Part shown: piece after piece, positions 59,576 to 64,000 of the stretch | Layout of the letters: every line of letters begins with the position of its first letter | How positions within the stretch are numbered: the stretch's first letter is position 1 | Assembly: GCF_017826695.1 (NCBI RefSeq) | Contig: NZ_JAFFZW010000002.1 | Span: 124,001 to 188,000 of the forward strand | Direction of reading: 5' to 3' | From: Pseudomonas alliivorans | Lineage (GTDB): Bacteria; Pseudomonadota; Gammaproteobacteria; Pseudomonadales; Pseudomonadaceae | Length of the DNA stretch: 64,000 nucleotides | Notes under the pieces: generated by a model | The model's input: only the letters and a program-made list of their open reading frames with translations | What the model was told of the DNA's origin: nothing | The model's database searches: none | Program-made: the position numbers and the translations under genes

Positions 59576-62500
59576 ATGAATCGGACGTCTGTCGTCGATG
59601 AACAACGCTTCCGCAAACTACTGGGACGTAACGTTGGTCTGCCTCTAGCTGTCGGCGTGTTAAGCGCGGTTTTCTTCATCCTTTTGATCAGCTATCTGCT
59701 GTCGGCCATTCAATGGGTCGAACATACCGATAGAGTCATCAACAACACCAATCGCTCGATGAAGCTGTCCATCGACATGGAAACCGGCATGCGCGGTTTT
59801 CTGCTGACCGGTGATCAGCATTTTCTCGACCCTTATGAAGTTGCCAAGCCTCTGCTGGCGGCGGAACTTCAAGGGCTCCAGACGCTGGTGGAAGACAACC
59901 CGACTCAGCTCGACCGTTTCCGGCGCCTGCTCACCCTGCAGGACGAGTGGAATGCCTTTGCGCTTGAGATGATCAAGCTGCGCCGCGAAAACGGCGACTA
60001 CCAGACGCCGGTCCTGGCCGGGCGGGGCAAGCGTATCACTGACCAGATCCGTACCGAATACGATCAGGCGGTGGAGATGGAGCAGCAACTGCGCCTGAAC
60101 CGCAACGCCGAAGTGACCCGCAGTACGGTGATGTCTGTCGCGCTGTACCTGGTTTTCGTGGTTATCGTCAGCGGCATACTGGCCTGGGTCGGCCGTCGTG
60201 ACCTGATGTCGCTGTCCGACACCTACAGCGAGAACCTCAGGCAGCAGGAAATCAACGCCGAACGCCTGCAGAAAGTTGCCTGGCTGCGCAACGGGCAGAG
60301 CGAGCTGGCCGAACAGGTTCTGGGGCAACTGACCCTGAACATGCTGGGCCGCAATATACTGCTTTTTCTGGCCCGGTACCTGGGGGCTTCAGTGGCTGCG
60401 ATCTATGTGCGTCAGGAGCACGGTGGTCTGGTGCGCGTGGCCTCTTACGGTTTTTCGCGTGAACAGGAAGCGCGCGATCAGACCATTCATAGCGATGAAG
60501 GTATCGTCGGCCAGGCGGCGCGACAGGATCGTGTCATTACTCTGAACGATGTGCCCGTCGATTACTTCAAGGTCAGTTCCGGTCTGGGCGACGGCTCGCC
60601 ACGCAGCGTGATCGTTGTGCCGACCAGCAATGACGATCAGGTCAACGGCGTGATCGAGCTGGGCTTTTTGCACGCGCTGACCGAACAGGACATTGAGTTC
60701 CTCGAATTGATCTCCGACAGCGTTGGCACCTCCATCGAGGCGGCTCGTTACCGCCAGCGTCTTCAGGAAGTGCTGTCCGAGACACAGCAGCTCAATGAAG
60801 AGCTGCAAGTGCAGCAGGAAGAACTGCGTACCGCCAACGAAGAGCTCGAGGAGCAGTCGCGGATTCTCAAGGAATCCCAGGTGCATCTGGAGACCCAGCA
60901 GGCCGAGCTTGAGCAGACCAACGAACAACTCGCCGAGCAGGGTCAGGCGCTGGCTGATCAGCGCGATGCGCTGGATCGCAACAATGAAGAATTGAATCAG
61001 GCCCAGGTCGAATTGCAGGCCCGCGCCGACGAGTTGCAGCGCTCCAGCAAGTACAAGTCCGAATTTCTGGCCAACATGTCCCATGAGCTGCGCACGCCGC
61101 TCAACAGTTCGCTGATTCTGGCCAAACTGCTGGCCGAAAACCCGACCGAGAACCTCACTGCCGAACAGGTCAAATTCGCCGAGTCGATCTATTCGGCGGG
61201 CAATGACTTGCTGAACCTGATCAACGACATTCTGGACATTTCCAAGGTCGAGGCCGGCAAGCTTGAAGTGCGGCCTGAAAACAGCAGCGTGTCGCGTCTG
61301 GTGGAGGGGTTGCGCGGCCTGTTCCAGCCTCTGGCAACCGAGAAGCGTCTGCAGTTCACGGTCGAAATTCAGCCCGGTGCGCCGACCATGCTGTACACCG
61401 ACCGGCAGCGACTGGAGCAGATTCTGAAGAACCTGCTGTCCAACGCCATCAAATTCACCGAAACCGGCACCGTGAGCATGATCGTGTCGCGTCAGCCGGG
61501 TTCAGGTATTGCATTCACGGTGCGCGACTCTGGCATCGGCATTGCTGAAGAACATCAGCAGAGCATCTTCGAAGCATTCCGTCAGGCAGATGGCACGACC
61601 AACCGTCGTTACGGCGGCACCGGGCTTGGGCTGTCGATTTCCCGCGACCTGGCCGCGCTGCTGGGTGGTTCGATCAGCGTGACCAGTGCGCCGGGGCAGG
61701 GCAGCATCTTCACGCTGGTATTGCCGGAGCAGTACATCGAGCACTCCGCAGAGAGCCAGGGTTCCAACGTTGCTGCCGTGGTGTCGGTACCGATCAAGCC
61801 CGCGCCGGTCATCGCCAGGCCTGTAGTGGAGCCGGTAGCGGCGCGTGACGAGGCGATTCCGGTGTTCGACGATGACCGCGACAAGGCGCCGTTCGACAAG
61901 CGCTGCATTCTGGTCATCGAAGATGAAGTGCGGTTCGCCCAGATACTGTTCGATCTCGCTCATGAACTGGGCTACTACTGCCTGGTGGCTCATGCGGCCG
62001 ACGACGGCTTCAATCTGGCCGCGCGCTTCACGCCGGACGCAATCCTGCTGGACATGCGCCTGCCGGACCACTCGGGCCTCACAGTGCTGCAACGCCTCAA
62101 GGAACTGGCGCCTACCCGACACATCCCCGTGCATGTGATTTCGGTCGAGGACCGGCAGGAAGCGGCCTTGCACATGGGGGCCATCGGTTACGCGGTCAAG
62201 CCCACGACCCGCGAAGAACTCAAGGACGTATTCGCCAAGCTGGAAGCGAAACTGACCCAGAAGGTCAAACGCATTCTTCTGGTCGAGGACGATGCCTTGC
62301 AGCGTGACAGCATTGCGCGCCTGATTGGTGACGACGACATCGAGATCACCGCAGTAGGTTTCGCTCAGGAAGCGCTGGATCTGCTGCGCGACAACGTCTA
62401 TGACTGCATGATCATCGACCTCAAGCTGCCGGACATGCTCGGCGACGAGTTGTTGCGGCGCATGTCCACCGAGGAAATCTGCTCGTTCCCGCCCGTGATC

Positions 62501-63082
62501 GTGTACACCGGGCGTAACATGACCCGTGATGAAGAAGCCGAGCTGATGAAGTATTCACGCTCGATCATTATCAAGGGCGCTCGCTCGCCGGAGCGTCTGC
62601 TCGATGAGGTGACGCTGTTCCTGCATAAGGTGGAGTCCCAGCTCTCGAATGAGCGTCAGAAGATGCTCAAGACGGCTCGCAGCCGCGACAAGGTGTTCGA
62701 GGCTCGCAAGATTCTGGTGGTCGATGACGACGTGCGTAACATCTTCGCGCTGACCAGTGCGCTGGAGCACAAGGGCGCAGTAGTCGAGATTGCGCGTAAC
62801 GGGTTCGAAGCGATTGCGAAACTCAATGAAGTCGAAGATATCGATCTGGTGCTGATGGACGTGATGATGCCGGAGATGGACGGCTATGAAGCGACCATCG
62901 AGATTCGCAAGGATCCGCGCTGGCGCAAGCTGCCGATCATTGCGGTAACGGCCAAGGCCATGAAGGATGACCAGGAGCGTTGCCTGCAGGCAGGTTCGAA
63001 CGACTACCTGGCCAAGCCGATCGACCTTGACCGACTGTTCTCGTTGATTCGCGTGTGGCTGCCAAAAATGGAACGTATTTGA
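59576..63082 (+). CDS. hybrid sensor histidine kinase: CHASE3-GAF-HisKA-HATPase-REC-REC-REC
   Basis: A 1168-residue inner-membrane kinase. Two membrane helices (residues about 16-40 and 184-205) flank a periplasmic CHASE3 domain with [22 protein letters not shown] domain (residues about 255-400) and a long coiled coil (400-490) lead to the HisKA domain with phosphorylated His503 in NMSHELRTP and an ATPase with [22 protein letters not shown]. Three receivers follow (about 778-890, 901-1015, 1045-1165), each with its Asp ([24 protein letters not shown]). CheR- and CheB-like genes follow. Confidence 0.93.
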   Translation: MNRTSVVDEQRFRKLLGRNVGLPLAVGVLSAVFFILLISYLLSAIQWVEHTDRVINNTNRSMKLSIDMETGMRGFLLTGDQHFLDPYEVAKPLLAAELQGLQTLVEDNPTQLDRFRRLLTLQDEWNAFALEMIKLRRENGDYQTPVLAGRGKRITDQIRTEYDQAVEMEQQLRLNRNAEVTRSTVMSVALYLVFVVIVSGILAWVGRRDLMSLSDTYSENLRQQEINAERLQKVAWLRNGQSELAEQVLGQLTLNMLGRNILLFLARYLGASVAAIYVRQEHGGLVRVASYGFSREQEARDQTIHSDEGIVGQAARQDRVITLNDVPVDYFKVSSGLGDGSPRSVIVVPTSNDDQVNGVIELGFLHALTEQDIEFLELISDSVGTSIEAARYRQRLQEVLSETQQLNEELQVQQEELRTANEELEEQSRILKESQVHLETQQAELEQTNEQLAEQGQALADQRDALDRNNEELNQAQVELQARADELQRSSKYKSEFLANMSHELRTPLNSSLILAKLLAENPTENLTAEQVKFAESIYSAGNDLLNLINDILDISKVEAGKLEVRPENSSVSRLVEGLRGLFQPLATEKRLQFTVEIQPGAPTMLYTDRQRLEQILKNLLSNAIKFTETGTVSMIVSRQPGSGIAFTVRDSGIGIAEEHQQSIFEAFRQADGTTNRRYGGTGLGLSISRDLAALLGGSISVTSAPGQGSIFTLVLPEQYIEHSAESQGSNVAAVVSVPIKPAPVIARPVVEPVAARDEAIPVFDDDRDKAPFDKRCILVIEDEVRFAQILFDLAHELGYYCLVAHAADDGFNLAARFTPDAILLDMRLPDHSGLTVLQRLKELAPTRHIPVHVISVEDRQEAALHMGAIGYAVKPTTREELKDVFAKLEAKLTQKVKRILLVEDDALQRDSIARLIGDDDIEITAVGFAQEALDLLRDNVYDCMIIDLKLPDMLGDELLRRMSTEEICSFPPVIVYTGRNMTRDEEAELMKYSRSIIIKGARSPERLLDEVTLFLHKVESQLSNERQKMLKTARSRDKVFEARKILVVDDDVRNIFALTSALEHKGAVVEIARNGFEAIAKLNEVEDIDLVLMDVMMPEMDGYEATIEIRKDPRWRKLPIIAVTAKAMKDDQERCLQAGSNDYLAKPIDLDRLFSLIRVWLPKMERI

Positions 63083-63128
63083 ATGCGCACGGCCAAACCG
63101 GTCTTCGACCACATTTTCGGGTTCGTCC

Positions 63129-63950
63129 ATGCACCTTGATCGCAACGCCGACATCGAGTTGAGGTTGCTTATTGAGGCGATCTACCTCAAGTACAGCTAC
63201 GACTTTCGGGATTATTCCGGCGCTTCGGTCAAGCGCCGTGTGGCGCACGCGTTGCGCCAGTTCGATTGCAGCACGATCTCCGCGCTCCAGGAGCGTGTGT
63301 TGCACGACCCGGCCGCGTTCATGCAGTTGCTGCAGATCCTCACCATTCCCGTGAGTGAGATGTTTCGGGATCCGTCGCACTTCCTGGCGATTCGCCAGGA
63401 AGTCGTGCCGCTGTTACGCACCTATCCTTCCATCAAGGTATGGATCGCCGGCTGCAGTACCGGAGAGGAGGTGTATTCAATGGCCATTCTGCTGCGTGAG
63501 GAAGGGCTGCTGGAGCGCACGATCATCTACGCCACCGATATCAATCCCAGCTCACTGGAGAAAGCCAAGCAGGGCATTTTCTCGATGGAAAACCTGCGTG
63601 CCTATACCGAGAACTATCGCCAGTCTGGTGGGTTGCGTGATTTCACGGACTACTACACATCGGCCTATGATTACGCGATCTTCGACAAGACGTTGCGTGA
63701 AAACGTGACCTTTGCCGATCACAGTCTGGCGACAGATAGTGTATTCTCCGAGACGCAATTTATTTCCTGTCGTAACGTATTGATTTACTTCAATAAAAAA
63801 CTTCAGGATCGAGCTTTTGGGTTGTTTCATGACTCGCTTTGTCATCGGGGGTTTCTGGCGTTGGGCAGTAAGGAGACGCTCGAGTTTTCAGCCTATGGCA
63901 ATGCGTTCGAGGCGCTGGTCAAGCCTGAGCGGATCTACCGCAAATCATGA
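63129..63950 (+). CDS. CheR-type protein glutamate methyltransferase
   Basis: A 273-residue SAM-dependent methyltransferase. The N-terminal helical domain (about 1-75, LIEAIYLKYSYDFRDYSGASVKRRV) is followed by the SAM-binding domain with VWIAGCSTGEEVYSMAI and a FISCRNVLIYFNKKLQ block. Together with the next gene it would form a CheR/CheB-like pair acting on a non-classical partner of the hybrid kinase. It begins 47 bases after the kinase stop and its TGA overlaps the next ATG (ATGA). Confidence 0.92.
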   Translation: MHLDRNADIELRLLIEAIYLKYSYDFRDYSGASVKRRVAHALRQFDCSTISALQERVLHDPAAFMQLLQILTIPVSEMFRDPSHFLAIRQEVVPLLRTYPSIKVWIAGCSTGEEVYSMAILLREEGLLERTIIYATDINPSSLEKAKQGIFSMENLRAYTENYRQSGGLRDFTDYYTSAYDYAIFDKTLRENVTFADHSLATDSVFSETQFISCRNVLIYFNKKLQDRAFGLFHDSLCHRGFLALGSKETLEFSAYGNAFEALVKPERIYRKS

Positions 63951-64000
63951 AGACGACCTTTGCCGGGGCTTCGACCGACAACGCTTTGCCGGTAGTGGAT
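63947..64000 (+). CDS. probable CheB-type methylesterase, 5' end only
   Basis: The ATG at 63947 overlaps the stop of the CheR gene (ATGA) and the frame stays open to the window edge: 18 residues, MKTTFAGASTDNALPVVD. The identity is inferred from the usual kinase-CheR-CheB order; the visible residues alone do not prove it. Confidence 0.5.
   Translation, partial: MKTTFAGASTDNALPVVD

Overview
The window is chromosomal DNA of a Pseudomonas, most likely of the Pseudomonas syringae group. Supporting signs are the complete mannitol/polyol operon mtlEFGKDYZ with mtlR, a TTG-started pbpG, yceH, a TerC-family protein, nhaR, cobF, a 3,4-dihydroxy-2-butanone-4-phosphate synthase fused to a zinc-less cyclohydrolase-like domain, and high-GC coding DNA. 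The exception is an AT-richer island at 33.5-39.8 kb. The species call rests on recalled gene content, not on a database comparison.

Layout. 1-6.5 kb: end of an XdhC-like maturation factor, a MobA-like nucleotidyltransferase, a flavin reductase, a succinate-semialdehyde dehydrogenase with a PtrR-like LysR regulator, and a tartrate/D-malate dehydrogenase with a DmlR-like regulator. 6.6-18 kb: a polyamine-type ABC importer, an extra ribB, a DUF1330 gene, a GNAT enzyme, a FadR-type GntR regulator with a coupled NUDIX gene, and a four-gene catabolic operon (DUF1185 protein, alpha/beta hydrolase, aldehyde dehydrogenase, flavin reductase). The promoters of the importer, of ribB/DUF1330 and of the catabolic operon each carry a TGGTATACCA-type operator, so I read this stretch as one uncharacterised GntR regulon for uptake and flavin-dependent breakdown of an unknown compound. 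18-33 kb: stress and housekeeping genes, an MFS gene interrupted by one TAG codon, a peptidase-C39-like lipoprotein that has lost its catalytic Cys and His, and a PuuB-type oxidoreductase.

33.0-39.9 kb: two tandem tRNA-Val(GAC) genes. The second carries a 6.24-kb integrated element bounded by a perfect 72-bp direct repeat. The element encodes a tyrosine integrase, a run of tiny overlapping phage-like genes, a protein of four 16-residue repeats, and no recognisable capsid, polymerase or conjugation genes. It contains four copies of a motif resembling promoters of T7-type single-subunit RNA polymerases, a 12-bp-period repeat array beside one att site, and an antisense, broken copy of the 5' half of tRNA-Val. 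It could be a phage satellite or a decayed T7-like prophage.

39.9-64 kb: NUDIX and alcohol dehydrogenase genes, a GAF-GAF-GGDEF-EAL protein, an unknown gene behind a good sigma-54 promoter, the mtl operon, cobF, a BRO-domain protein, a response regulator overlapping a glycosyltransferase, and a CHASE3-type hybrid kinase with three receivers followed by CheR- and CheB-like genes. The CheB-like gene runs off the right edge.
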